64,000 bases of DNA from Antitrichia curtipendula (Eukaryota; Streptophyta; Bryopsida; Hypnales; Leucodontaceae), in assembly GCA_951230915.1 (NCBI GenBank), contig OX579641.1, forward strand, positions 15,788,254 through 15,852,253. Reading direction: 5' to 3'. Shown here in pieces: positions 49,541-61,289 of this stretch. The notes beneath the pieces are model-generated. The model did not search any database, was not told the origin of the DNA, and was given only the letters and a program-made list of their open reading frames with translations. Made by a program: the position numbers and the translations under genes. Within the stretch, counting starts at the first letter, position 1; every line of letters begins with the position of its first letter.

Positions 49541-49634
49541 TACAAGAAACACAAACTAACACCTAGACATTGAACTTGCGAATCCGTGAACTCGGCCAAT
49601 GAAGTTCATCATCGAGAATTGCAAGTTCCCGTAC

Positions 49635-52600
49635 TCAAGCCTTGTGCTTGCGCTTTTTATCCTTCCTCCAGGCGTCGTAGGCGTTCTCAAAGGGAAAATC
49701 CCTTACTGTGTAGTATCGCTGAGAATATACACCAACGGCACATTCGAGGTGGTCGTCAAGGCGATTCCGGAGTTTGCCTTTGGAGAAGGCTACAGAGGAG
49801 AAAATCCGCTCGTCTTCGACGGATCCAAGAACTTGCACAGCTGCAATCTCTGCCAACTTGATCCATTCGGAAATGGCAGCCCGCAACCACGCAGATGTTC
49901 TAATATTCCGCCACAACCGTGTCAAAGGGTTGAGGACGACCGGTTTCTCCATGGCGTCAGCTGCATTCGCCTTCATAGTGGCCTTCCAGGTGCTGCACTA
50001 GTGGTTTAACTTATCTTCACTCAGCAGTCCCGGACTAACTGTATCACCTGCACTTCTCTCACGACAGAATTGCTCCTTCAAAACTGTAAAGTGACGCTCG
50101 AAGAGCGTGTCTGCGTTCAACTGCAGCCAGTACTGAGGGTACATAACACCCAACAAATCCATGACATTGGAAGCAGGGAATCTGCTACTCAATTCACTTA
50201 TCAACTTCTCTGCTGCCTCTGCAAACAAAGTTCACGATTTGTGTTAGTTGAGCACAAAGGGAACTCATATCGATTGCTAGTAGAGGTGGTTCGGTGGTTC
50301 AGTGGTTCGGATACCATACATGAGCAGACAATATAGATTCAAAGCTTACATCAGATTTGAATCTTACATCAAAAGACTACGGGTTGGAATCACATTTACT
50401 TGTACATAGTGACTTCACGCATGTGATCACCTCCGCAAAGTTGTCTTTCGTCATAGGCTCTGCTACACCGAACTTGTTATCGGTGACAGCATCGAACTTC
50501 ACAGGACCGCATGTCCAGTGAATATGCTCCACTTCGTTGGAGTTCAAGTCCAAGGTCGACGGTGTCCAGTTCCAGGACATGCTTGGATGACGTCCACATG
50601 AAAATTCCTTGAACTCATGGAAGGCATCAGAAACGAAGCATGTGCTCGGGTTACTGTAAAGTTCATACAACTGTGCTTGACAAACCTTAACTGCAGCAAC
50701 ATAATCACAAACAAAAACATCCCTTTGTTGAGAGAACTTAATGAGGTCATGCACTGTTTCTAAGAGAGGTAGAAAACACGATAATGCACAAGGAATAGAT
50801 ATGTCAGTGAGAAGGTTGAAATTCTTCCTGGCGGCTTCTCTTGCAGAAGCCTTGGAGTCTTTATCAAACCGATCTTCCGCCATCTTCGCCATGAGTATCT
50901 TATATTCTCCCATCACCCTCTTCAGTGGAGACAACATGCTAAGCCATCGTGTCTTAACCTGCAAGAATTAGACGGAGGTGAGAATTCGAGATGGAAGGCA
51001 AAGTCAGTTTCATATAAGCTACGGTCACTGAACTTGCAAAAACGACACGCAAGTCAGTGGCAGCATACAACGCAAGGCCAGCTTCATACAAGCTGCAGTC
51101 ACTAAACCAACCTGACACAGCACCTGCAGACACAAATGGCACCAAAAAAATGCTGACCTGCAGAATGATCTTCAATCCTTTTGTATGCATGAGTTCAGCC
51201 AATTTTGTGAATTCGAGATGCCTTTTTGGACTCACTGCAAAGTACCCATGCAAAGTCTGAAGCAGAGTCTCTATTTTTGCAATTACCGGTAGGTGAGACA
51301 GGGTCTTCACTGCCAAATTCGTCCGGTGGCTAAAGCAGTGCACTCCCTCCATATGGGGAGCAACTCGTTCCTGTAAGATCTTGGTAACGCCCGCTCTTGA
51401 TCCCTGTGCAACAACATGCATAAACCATGAATCCAAAATCATCAGCAACATGCATAAATGAGCAAGCATAAATCATGAACTAGACAGATAGAAAGGGTTA
51501 GCTCGATACAGCACTTAGAAGACGGCTGCACCATCTGCTCTGAAAGAAACCCACTTGGAACGCATGTCCTGCCGTGTGATGCCCGCTTTACCTTCAATGG
51601 CGTCAACTATGCAAATCGCCAATCTTGAAGCAGTTCCCCCCTCCGTCACTTTCTCCAGAACTAGTAGTATGGGGACTCTTGCAAAGTCCTGCACAACGTA
51701 TGCATGGATCGATATCCATTGCACGTTGTCTATCGTAGTGACTTCATCGCATGTTATGGAGAAAAACCCGCAAGCCGCCATGTTTTCTTTAGTCTTGCTC
51801 GTGATCTCTTTGTGGATGTACTCTGCCATTGTCCAGCCAGCAGAATCGCTCCAATGTTTCCGGCTCATGTGCGGCATCTGAAAATACGTGAACAACTCTT
51901 GCAAGCTTTCGTACTCCACCATAGGGCGACCATTGTGAAGGACGTGAAAAATAGTGGCAAATTGTTGAATCTTCTGTGCCTTCTCACCCTTCATCGCAAT
52001 GTTCACTTGCTGCGCTATGGTTGGACGGTTGATCATCTGCGTATTGTAAACACTGACGGCCTTGAAGTGACGACAAGTCTTGTTGATGTATACTTCTCCT
52101 TTCTTCACACCCAATTGCGACAGGTCCTTCTTGGCGACGCGCTTTCCCGCATGCTTCTCGAGGGTGTGTCTTCGGGCCCATGGTCACTGCCCTGCCGTGA
52201 ACTTGGGTGCAAATCTTGCATTGAACTCTGTGCACGGTCGTGTCTCGATCTCCACGCACCATCTCCGCCCAAGGGTGCTGAATTGCCCAAGTATCTTGGC
52301 ACTTCCTACTGACCTCGTAGCTCTTCTGTTTAGCTTTCCGATCATCGGTACCGGAGCTGTCGATGTTGACAACCTCCACGACGTCATCATCTTCTTCTCT
52401 GCCGACCACCTCAGGCAGATCGGGAAGCCCTGCAGGATAGATCAGGTGCACCGCGGGATTGGAGCGTCCAGGGGTGCGTGATGATCCTGAAGCAGAGGTC
52501 TCTCCCAATGGCGACGACGTCGATGCCGATCTCACGCGCTTCAACGGACATTCAGGAAACACAATCTCAGTGAGATCGTCTAAGTTCCGGCTACTAAGAA

Positions 52601-52658
52601 AATATGATTCCAGCACCGTTGTTCGTCGCAGCCTCTGAAGCACCACCGGCTTTGACAT
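49635..52658 (-). pseudogene. hAT-family transposase (zinc finger, RNase H-like core, hAT dimerisation domain), damaged
   Basis: ATG at 52658 (MSKPVVLQRLRRTTV) opens a region with an acidic linker and a BED-type zinc finger (VQCKICTQVHGR). The frame shifts at about 52161-52170 in a GT-rich run; removing 2 bp there would continue into DTLEKHAGKRVAKKDLSQL and GVKKGEVYINKTCRHF. The core follows: ACGFFSITCDEVTT, then WVSFRADGAAVF, an intron-like gap at about 51440-51514, GSRAGVTKILQERVAPH and HCFSHRTNLAV. The C-terminus KLAEIAAVQVLGSVEDERIF and LRNRLDDHLE is the hAT dimerisation domain. The order is typical of hAT proteins with a DUF4371-like core. The frameshift and a questionable donor at AAVF suggest an inactive copy; its terminal repeats were not found. 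Confidence 0.75.
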
Positions 52659-52689
52659 GTTTTCGGACCCCTCTCAATGCTCACTCAAA

Positions 52690-52929
52690 GAATCAGTGAG
52701 AGCGAATTAGAAGCTTCAATTGTTGAACACACAACAAATGGAAAGCAGCAAGAAAGGCTCCGTTCTACGAGGCAATTAGAATTTGGCGAGACTACCGAGC
52801 TCTCAGGAATCAATCAGAGAATGAATGACAGCAAATTAGAAGCTTCAAATATCGTAGACAGAACAGATAAAAAAACAATAAGAAAGGCTCCGTTTTGCAG
52901 AGCAATTTGAATTTGACGAGACTATTGAG
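52690..52929. repeat. two-unit tandem duplication of about 120 bp
   Basis: Units at about 52690-52805 and 52810-52929 share 'aattagaagcttcaa', 'caagaaaggctccgtt' (the second copy reads 'aataagaaaggctccgtt') and 'gacgagactattgag' / 'ggcgagactaccgag'. They lie in the 5' flank of the hAT-like gene. Confidence 0.7.
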
Positions 52930-53868
52930 ACAAATCTTGCTTGTCGACGCACTGCATCACCCACGAGAGCGACTGCCATGCTGCCTCAAAACTGCTGCCA
53001 TCATGGCTTGAACGCCAAGGAACAACCCTAATCCACGGCCCACTCCGCGCAACAAACATTATTTAGCGATTGATGTACAAGCAAATCATGATACTTACTT
53101 CCAAAGATCCACCACTACTCTAACGACTCTCAAGATCTGGCGACAAAGGACAAGGTACGTACCTGCAATGAAAACTGTATGGCGATACACCCTCAACACC
53201 CCGCGCGCAAGCAGGCGACCAGCTCAAAATTCGAACGCGCACTCCTAGCGCCCAAATAAAAGAAAGCACTGTGATTTGGCTCAAGGCACAGATATCATGG
53301 CGCAGTATGGCAACACCCGCCCGACCTCCATCACCATGTCCGGCGACAGGACAGGAGGGAGCCGCCTTTCTGCATCGCACTGCGGCGACAGGACCGGCCA
53401 ACGTCATGGCAACGTGGCGAACCCGTAAAGAAATGTCTTTGTCTTTTCTTTAAGTAATTTCTGAAGGAGAAAGACAGTTTCGCGATTTGGCTATTTTTAG
53501 CCAGCCAAAAAAAGGCTGCATCCAATCACTTCATTTGAATAATTAAGTCGGTGGGATTGATCTCACTGTCCTCTTTTCAGAGGTCCTGTAATTATTTTTC
53601 TAGTTTCAAATTCAATTAAATTGCAATCAAAATCACAACCCCCGCCTGGCTGTTTCAGTTGTCCCAAAAGTTGCATCATACTGCAAAGTTGAAAGAGACT
53701 CAAAACCAAGGCTTTTTTTTTTTTTTTTTCAGGTTTTCCAAATGAAAGAAAAGGCAATATTTATGTTGTGGTCAAGGTTGGTGTGACGACGGGGTCTTCT
53801 GATGCGCAGTTTTAGGGTGGTGATGTTTGGAAAGAAGTGGTGCAAAGTTTGGTGCTAGCTAAATTTCT
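52930..53868. other. spacer 5' of the hAT-like gene
   Basis: No gene. A small hairpin lies at about 53500-53516 ('cagcc...ggctg') and a thymine run at 53710-53729. The left part is GC-richer and may be the leader of the hAT element. Confidence 0.5.
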
Positions 53869-54831
53869 TTAACCCCTAAAAGACTGAGGGGGGTTTTCAG
53901 GGTGACATTGTCAAAAAGTTGGGATTTGGGGTATGTTATTCAAAAATGAAAATTAGAACTTTTTTTTGAAACTTTAACCGTATTAAACTGAAGTTAAATA
54001 TTATACAAGGGTGTGGAAAAAATTTCATCCCATTTGACCACGCGGATTGAAAGATTATAACATTTGAAGTGAGAAAAAAAACAATTTTTCATTGCTGCGA
54101 AACAGGGTCAGCAGACTTCAGGCCCTCTTGGAGTAAAATTTTTGCACTACACAAAAATGAAAATTTTGACCATTGATAAGTATATGATGTTGATTACACT
54201 CATGAAATTTTTTAGAAGCAACGGAGATGTCTAGCTTATAATAAATCACCCTGCAATGCAAAGAGGTCAAGTGAGTTGGCATTACACTAATCATTTTTTG
54301 ATGATTTCTTGTGCAATGAAGAAATTTTTTATTTGAAAATCCGAACGGTGAAAATTTAGAGATGAACATTTGGAGTTTGTGGAAAAAATTTACAGAGTTT
54401 TGACTTCATAGATTGCAAGATAATAGGGCTTGAAGTTAGAAGATAGTGTTTTTTCTTGAAGCTGACCCAATATAGGTAATAAAGTTTACCACTTCTTAGA
54501 ATTTGATTTGAAGACTAAAATTTGTTTTTGTTTTGACAATTGTTTGCCATATTTGATTAGTTTCATACATGTCAAATTTCAAAAGTTGATGAGCTTTTTT
54601 GCAAAAGATTCTCCAAAGATTTTCAAATTGCCCAAGCTACCCTAAAAGTTCAAGGCAACATAACTTTTGATCCGGGCACCAGATCAGAAAAAAATTAGTT
54701 TTTCATTAAGGAGGTGCATGTTTACACATTGTGTCCAAATTTCATGAACATTCAACCAAAGATGACTTTGTAAAAACCTACCCGAGATTTCTTGCGTATG
54801 TTGAACGGACACTTGGTCCTTTAGGGTTTAA
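53869..54831. mobile_element. TTAA-ended element, copy 5 (longest complete)
   Basis: Starts TTAACCCCTAAAAG and ends CTTTAGGGTTTAA, 963 bp. It contains a stretch also present in inverted form at 17030-17290. Only short frames are present, so it is non-autonomous. Confidence 0.7.
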
Positions 54832-56700
54832 GTGTTTGGGAGGGTGCAGTCATTGCCATTTCTCCTTGTTGTGTAGAGTTTTTGTAAAGAGAGCAGAGAG
54901 TGAGATTCATTTTTGTTTTCAATTACATTTTGATGTAATTTTGGTTGTCAATAAAAACTTGCTTGAGTTCCCTTTGGCTTGGGATGTTTTGTTTGTGTTC
55001 TACATTGCACATAAATCCTATATCCCATTCTTGTTCTCCATATGACACAAAAGGGGTGCCACACCTTCATAGAGAAGGGCTCCTATTGGCTCCTCTTTCA
55101 CTCCATACCTTGTTATTCTTTATAGAAGTTTTCATTCTCGGAGAACGTGTGATAACCCCTAATCATTGTCTCCCTATCATCTCACAAGATGGAATAATTT
55201 AGTAGTAGATGAATGCTTACAAATATGCATAGACTTTTGCTAGTGACTTTTTTTGAGATAATGTAAATGAGTTTATTATGGACAAAATTGTAATGGTGGT
55301 GCTGCACCACTAATATAATTTTGCCTACAATGGGCTCACTTTTCCTACATTGCATTGTAGATAATGAAGTTTATAGAGGAAGTATCCATAACCCTTCAAA
55401 CCTAGAGTGGATCCACTATTAGACTCTTCATTGCACTCTCAAATTACCTCAACGTTAAGAAGTTTTTGGAGTTGCCCTTGTAATTTGCCTCCACTTTATA
55501 GAAAGAGGTGGGGTTTTCCAATTTCATTTTCACTTTATCAAAATCTCCTTGTTCATTTCTTCTAGTACCAAATTCTCACCTACTACTTCCTTTCAACTTC
55601 AAATTTGTAAACGCTACATTCCTCTTTTTTTAAAGCCATGCTGGTTTTGAAACCAAGTTACGTAATATTTTCATTACATCTTTGGTAGGATTTGAACGAG
55701 GAATGACCTTCACCAATTGAAGGCTAAGGAGATATCTAAGTTGTCTGAAATTGAATTTAGAGAATGTTGCAAAACATCAAAAGAGTTTAGACTTCAAAAT
55801 TTTCACCTTCTTCATGTACTTTTTCAACTCTCTTTACAAGGTGCTTCTTTGGATTTGTAAACAAGTATCGAAACTTTGTACCATTCTTCTACAACAAAAT
55901 GACATCCACAGGGTCAAATTCTTTCTTTGGCCCTTCCATCTATTCAGGGGACCTTTGTAGTTTGAAAACAAAGAACTCTTGTTTACAAGTTCTATAATCC
56001 ACCAACGAAAGTAAGAATTTTCTTCTTATCCATTTTCTTTATGTACGCTATTGCAAAAAAATATGCAACTGCACAATACCCCCAAAATTCAATCTTATTT
56101 GCTTTTGAGGCATGTAAATAAGGTTAAGAAATTTAAATGCATCAATCATATTGTTGTCATCAAACCTAGTATACAAAGCCTCATGCACAAGCTCAACATA
56201 CTACTTCTAAAATGATAGGGCAACTTCTAAATCAACCTCCAAAAGGGCTCCAGTCATTTGAACACCATGAAATTTGGCCCCCCCTATTTTGCTATGCAAG
56301 CAAAAAAGGTTCCCAGATGGCATTAAAAGATTTTTTAGGCCCTCCAAAGACCACAAGTTTCTATGAGTTCTAGATTGCAAGGAACAATGGGAACTCTACT
56401 AAATCAACCACCTGATGTGGCTATGATCATGCTACATTAGATAATAATAATAAATTAATATTTAAATATTTTTAATTTAATATTTTAACATTTTAATATA
56501 AATTATTAAATTTTAAATTTAAATTATTAAAATATTTTATTGAGTTCAAAAATAGTCCTGAAATGGCCCTCTTTTGCCCTCAAATCTCTTCTAGTGGGGG
56601 CCAAATCCAGGTATAACGTAAAAAAATTGTACTAGAGTTGAATGTGTCCTAATTCAAATCACAATAATTGATAAGAAAACACCACCTAATTGAAGCAATT
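54832..56700. other. AT-rich spacer
   Basis: No intact gene. Minus-strand pieces around 55750-56100 loosely recall copia-type polyprotein, but with too many stops to call. Confidence 0.4.
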
Positions 56701-56849
56701 TCTACCTTCATAATAGAACCTATAGAAAATGTCAATAAGTTTACTTTTAGAAGATTTTAGACAATATGTTCAAAATGTCACTCAAGAAGTACAAAATTAA
56801 TCATTTGAAGTTGCTCAATTTACTAAACAACAATGGATAGATCCATCAT

Positions 56850-57480
56850 CTTGAAAAAAAAAGACTAATATTGGCTCCAAAAAATTTCATAATGTAGTCA
56901 TATACCTTGCCACCCTAGAGAGCCAATCAACTAAAGTATTCAACATGAAATCAACATCAATAGACATGTTTTACAAGGCACACTATGAATCATGAAAAGG
57001 TTGAGCTTTTAGAGTTGAGCAACCATTCCCCCATGCTTCCTTGGCATTGTAGTTGCTCCATTGGACCCAAATCCAAGGCATTTCAACATGTCAAGTCCCC
57101 TATGTCTTCACAACACCCATGAGATAGTCAAAAATGACCTTTGAAATCTTCTTCCCATCTACTATCAACAATAAATCCAACAACCAAGTTATAGGCAAAC
57201 TTACTGCTAACTATGTAACAAAAGACAACATGATATCCTTTAATTGAAATGTCCGTAGACTCATCAATCATCACCCAAAAATACGTGCAATCCCTCATCC
57301 TTTCTAATACTTATCTTTAAATTGCAATATAAATACTTAAGATCATCTCCGCTTATGCTTTCTCATCATGATACAATGTTGAAGCCATTGGTGCATTACA
57401 AGATAAGAGTGTCACAAAATTACGAAGCAACTTAAATTGCATTTTTCTTGACTTTGCTAATAATCTCATCAAACTTCATT
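56850..57480 (-). pseudogene. hAT/DUF4371 transposase relic
   Basis: On the minus strand, decayed but recognisable blocks occur in order: KFDEIISKVKKNAI, then YFWVMIDESTDISIKGYHVV (about 57290-57200), then GFGSNGATTMPRKHGGMVAQL (about 57085-57025). These match the DESTD and SDGAxxMxGxxxGV(A)AxL positions of the RNase H-like core in DUF4371-type hAT transposases. Several stops and frame changes separate them. Not functional. Confidence 0.6.
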
Positions 57481-57549
57481 GTTTGGGTCATTTGACCTTT
57501 GAGATAGTGGGACCCCCCCAAAGTGTTACTTTGAGGTGTTTCTAACTTA

Positions 57550-58068
57550 GGGCCACTTCACACTACGGCCATAGTTTTCCACCAATCAAATTTCAAGAAA
57601 ATAAAAGTTTGGCCTCTTGACCCTTCACACTAGAAGGCATAAGTCCAAAGGCCGTCACCCTCCAACTACCTATGTGGCAATAAATTGCCTACATGGCGAC
57701 AGATTCTCAAAGGAAATTTGGGTCGAGTAAAAATGGAGACCCAAACTATGGCTGAGAGTCCGTCAACTTATGATAAGATCTCAACCATTAGATTGGTAGG
57801 TGGGAGTTCATTGTTAAGAATTTGGACTTTGAGCTTGGCCTTTGGAGGCTTCACACTTTGGTTGTCCAAGTTGAGAGTCCATGGGAGTTTATTGCTAAGG
57901 GTTTGGACTTTGGACTTGGCCTTTGGAGGCTTCACACTACAGCCGGCCGACGCTCCAATTCCTATATTTTATTACCTATTTATTGCTCATTTCTTTGGAC
58001 CCTCAACAAAGTTTGGCCACTCAACCCCATGGCCTCTCAACTTGGTCAACCATAGTGTGAAGCGGCCC
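57550..58068. mobile_element. PIF/Harbinger-like MITE with TTA target duplication
   Basis: The left end GGGCCACTTCACACTA and right end TAGTGTGAAGCGGCCC are inverted repeats with one mismatch. Both sides are flanked by TTA (57547-57549 and 58069-58071), the duplication typical of PIF/Harbinger (Tourist) elements. The 519-bp body holds an internal duplication: 'gggagttcattgttaag' with 'ggcctttggaggcttcacac' at about 57802-57856 recurs at about 57885-57940. The motif 'cttcacact' recurs at least four times. No transposase is encoded. Confidence 0.75.
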
Positions 58069-58443
58069 TTAGTTAAACCCATGGAGGTGATGTTCATTGA
58101 ATTCATAAAGCCAGGACACCTCCACACTGACACGCTCCAGCAAAGCAATGGAGTACATTCCTCTGTCATAGAAGATCAATGATACATAACCTTTAGAGGC
58201 GTGTTCATGTGAGGACTGAGGACACTCACAAGTTTCAAGCTCTTGAAGTCGCAGTCTGTATTGCTTGGGGGTCAGTCCGTCCGTCCGTCGGTCGTCACTG
58301 TGAGTTGTCAGGGCCCATCGTCCTTCCCCATCTGTCGCAGGCAGCCCTAACGTTCCCCAATGATAAAACAACAGCCAAAATCCCACAACTGCAGCGGCAG
58401 CTCCCCGCCAAGTCACCAGCAACCTTGGCAAGCGCGGAAACAC
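58069..58443 (-). CDS. uncharacterised open frame with N-terminal hydrophobic segment, cut by a MITE
   Basis: A 124-codon frame starts MFPRLPRLLVTWRGAAAAVV and continues into a hydrophobic stretch (GFWLLFYHWG) that could be a signal anchor. I recognise no family. Its TAA stop (58071-58069) is exactly the TTA duplication made by the adjacent MITE, so the frame probably ran further before that insertion. It may equally be a chance frame. Confidence 0.25.
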   Translation of the reverse strand: MFPRLPRLLVTWRGAAAAVVGFWLLFYHWGTLGLPATDGEGRWALTTHSDDRRTDGLTPKQYRLRLQELETCECPQSSHEHASKGYVSLIFYDRGMYSIALLERVSVEVSWLYEFNEHHLHGFN

Positions 58444-59727
58444 CCAGCCACCGAGTCCCCACGGGATGCACGGGATCCGTTATCTGCAAGGATAAGTTCA
58501 GTCAATGCTCGCCAATTCAAATTTCGGTGATGGGTAGTGAGTACAGGATCAGTTCTGGAGCTCGCATGGTGGGATTTTGTCACTTTCGAAGGAATTGTTG
58601 TGTGAACATTGGCCGGTGGTAGGAATTGAAGCTTAGTTGCATCCATGATGATGGAGCCCCAGCTGGTTGTGGGTTCTGGAGTGGCCACGGCTGTAAAAAG
58701 AGGTTGCGAGGGCGCACTAGATGAAGAGGTTTGTGTCGCAACTAGCTGAGTAGTTTTTAGAGTTGAGGTTCGGAGAACTCCAAGAACTCGGGTCAGTTTT
58801 AGAGTTGGTTTTGGAAGAACTCCACTGGGGGGCCAATTGTAGGATCGATTTCGAAGAAGCTCATTGAGATAAACCCTAGTTGTGGAGGAACCGAGGACGA
58901 TTTGAGAGAGAAACCCTAGTTGTGGAGGAGTCGAGGACCAGGGTTTTTTTTTGGGGCTTTCTGGTGCCAGATTGCACCAGGAAAAATAATCTGGTTGAAA
59001 AATGCCAAAAATATGTCCAAAAAAAACTTGGATGAAATTGCCAAAAAAGTTTGAATTAAACAAAAATCTCAAATGAAATTGCCAGATTGTAGATGAAAAC
59101 CCAATTATATGCATGTGATATGTGCTAATTTGATATTTTCTATCTAATATGTGGATGAAAGTTGAAATTTGGAACACCACTATAAATTTTTGTATAGTCA
59201 CTTTGGCACTTTTTAAAAAATGAAAAAGAAAGCCTTGACGAGGACGATTTGAGGATTTTTCAGGTTGTAAGGTGGGTACACCCCAAACCGCCACTTTTTG
59301 CTACTGAGCCTAGTTACTACTATTAGACTGGTCAAATTTTCATATATTCTTGTTGGCAAGTGAAAGGAGGTTCCAACGCACCAGAGAACGTGGCATTTGG
59401 ACACTGTATGCAAAAGTTATTAAGGGTCAAAGTTTGTTTCTGAAAGCGCTCCATCTAAATAGGTACATAACTGATTTCGGAAATGTACACAGCCTGTAGG
59501 TGAAACTTTTAAGGTCAGGTGCCATTTTGGGGGTGCCTACCTTAGTTGCTGTTTCTTTGTTTGAATGTTCAAATTCGTGGAAATTTTGGGTTTCAATCTT
59601 ATTGAATAGCCAGTGTCGTGACGCGATCCTTTTTCTTGTGGGGACTTGAGCTATGGAGATTATGCTAGCTTTCTCAATTTGAGAGAATCTGGTTAACTCT
59701 GTTTTGGGGTCTACAATTGTTTGCGCC
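58444..59727. other. upstream region of the kinase gene
   Basis: No supported gene. A long minus-strand frame at 58413-59294 (about 290 codons) shows no domain and has low-complexity composition, so I treat it as chance. The last few hundred bases should contain the promoter and leader of the phytol/farnesol kinase gene. Confidence 0.45.
58866..58938. repeat. two 33-bp repeats with 'aaaccctagttgtggagga'
   Basis: Two near-identical units at 58866-58898 and 58906-58938, 40 bp apart: 'gagataaaccctagttgtgg' and 'gagagaaaccctagttgtgg', each ending in 'cgaggac'. Confidence 0.7.
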
Positions 59728-60855
59728 ATGGCTTCCATGGCTTTTAAGTACTTAAGAGCTCCACAGGCAGCTGCAGCTTGCGCAACACAGTCTCTGCCTC
59801 GAATCAGTCCTCTCGATTCATCTTCGTCGTCATCAGCTTCCTCTTTAGCATTCCGCGGTGGCTGTTTCTTGAAACCCCTGTCCCCCTCGTTGCTGCATCG
59901 TTCGCCACGCCCTCGCCCAGCCCACCGTCGTCTGCGCGCAACTTCTGAGCAACAACCTCAGCTGTTTCGAACTCCTTCGGTGGAATTCGAGTCCCAGAAC
60001 AGACGGATCCAAAGTCTCGCCGACAGCGATTCGAAGAGTGCGCATCATCAACAAGCGCACGTTGCGGTTGACAGCAGCGGCGAAGCTGGACTATCGTGGC
60101 GCACCTTGCCTCCCCTTCAGCAGGACCTCGGTGTCACAGTCCTTGTCCTCGCCGGCGCCTGGGCCTGGGTCCGCCTCTTCGACTTCTTCACAAAGCAGCA
60201 GCTCCTTGGCCAGAAGCTGAGCCGCAAGCTCGTCCACATCACTTCCGGCCTTCTCTTCGTCCTCTGCTGGCCTCTCTACAGCGCTTTCCCATGGGCTCAG
60301 TACATGGCCGCCGTCGTCCCCCTCTGCAACGGCCTCCGCCTTCTCGTCTACGGACTCGGCCTCCTCCGTGACGAAGGTCTGGTGAAGTCAGTCTCCCGAG
60401 AAGGCGACCCCCGGGAGCTTCTTCGCGGGCCTTTGTACTACGTCGTGGTCCTAATCTTCAGCACCATTCTCTTCTGGCGAGACTCCCCCGTGGGAATGAT
60501 GGCTCTGTCCATGATGTGTGGCGGCGACGGGATTGCGGACATTGTGGGAAGGAGGTTTGGAGCCAAGAAGTTGCCATGGAATGAGGGGAAGAGCTGGGCG
60601 GGGAGCGTGGCCATGTTCTTGTTCGGAATGGTGGTGTCGTATGGGTGCTTGTGCTACTTCCAGTGGATGGGGTTCTATCAACTGGACGCGGGCGCGACGC
60701 TGGTGAAGGTGGCGGTGGTGGCGATGGCCGCGACGGTGGTGGAATCGCTGCCGGTGTCGGCCAAGCTGGATGATAATCTCACCGTGCCGCTTACGACGAT
60801 TGTGGTGGGAATGATGTTGTTTCCAACTGGGGTGAGGGCACTGGGGATCCAGTGA
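59728..60855 (+). CDS. phytol/farnesol kinase, chloroplast (VTE5/FOLK family)
   Basis: A single-exon gene of 375 residues. The ATG at 59728 begins MASMAFKYLRAPQAAAACAT, a Ser/Ala/Arg-rich chloroplast transit peptide of about 75-100 residues. The rest is a multi-pass membrane domain: LSRKLVHITSGLLFVLCWPL, PLCNGLRLLVYGLGL, GPLYYVVVLIFSTILF, then the nucleotide-binding motif CGGDGIADIVGRRFG and KLPWNEGKSWAGSVAMFLFG. These are hallmarks of the polyprenol/phytol kinase family, which uses CTP to phosphorylate phytol, geranylgeraniol or farnesol. VTE5-type enzymes salvage chlorophyll-derived phytol for tocopherol synthesis. Whether phytol or farnesol is preferred cannot be read from sequence. The exon has high GC with strong third-position G/C, unlike the surroundings. 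Confidence 0.9.
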   Translation: MASMAFKYLRAPQAAAACATQSLPRISPLDSSSSSSASSLAFRGGCFLKPLSPSLLHRSPRPRPAHRRLRATSEQQPQLFRTPSVEFESQNRRIQSLADSDSKSAHHQQAHVAVDSSGEAGLSWRTLPPLQQDLGVTVLVLAGAWAWVRLFDFFTKQQLLGQKLSRKLVHITSGLLFVLCWPLYSAFPWAQYMAAVVPLCNGLRLLVYGLGLLRDEGLVKSVSREGDPRELLRGPLYYVVVLIFSTILFWRDSPVGMMALSMMCGGDGIADIVGRRFGAKKLPWNEGKSWAGSVAMFLFGMVVSYGCLCYFQWMGFYQLDAGATLVKVAVVAMAATVVESLPVSAKLDDNLTVPLTTIVVGMMLFPTGVRALGIQ

Positions 60856-61289
60856 CGTCCTTTTCTCATTCTGTAGGATTTCTAGGTCGTAGGGAGCGTG
60901 AGAACTTGCTGTTGAGTTCAGGATACGGGTCGATTGGCACCCACACAATTGCAATTACAAACCTTTTCTTTCACATTGGTATTCTCTTGCTCTTCTTCAA
61001 AATAATGAGTTCTTTGACAATGCAATCCGTGTATATTGAAAAATTGACTAGGGCGGAAGCACCTCAACTGAAGTGAACGGTTGTACCGTTCTGATTTGGA
61101 AATTTCCCGTCAAACTACTACCTCGTCTAACTACGATGCAAAATACTCTTGCAAACAAAAGGGGCCAATGTTCGTGGATATCGATCAATACATAACTGGC
61201 TCCTGCAGATGCTAATGATCACGCCACTTCTTCGTCTTCTGCGAATCCACTGTCGAATGAAATGAATTTCCGTGATGCTAAATGCATCT

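Noticed and set aside
55750..56100. Possible copia-type polyprotein relic on the minus strand
   Set aside because: A short stretch (KKMDKKKILTFVGG) loosely recalls the KLDxKxxKCIFVGY motif, but stops are frequent and neighbouring motifs are absent.
58413..59294. Long minus-strand frame of about 290 codons
   Set aside because: Composition is low-complexity and changes along its length, no domain is recognisable, and it overlaps repeats and another frame. Treated as a chance opening.
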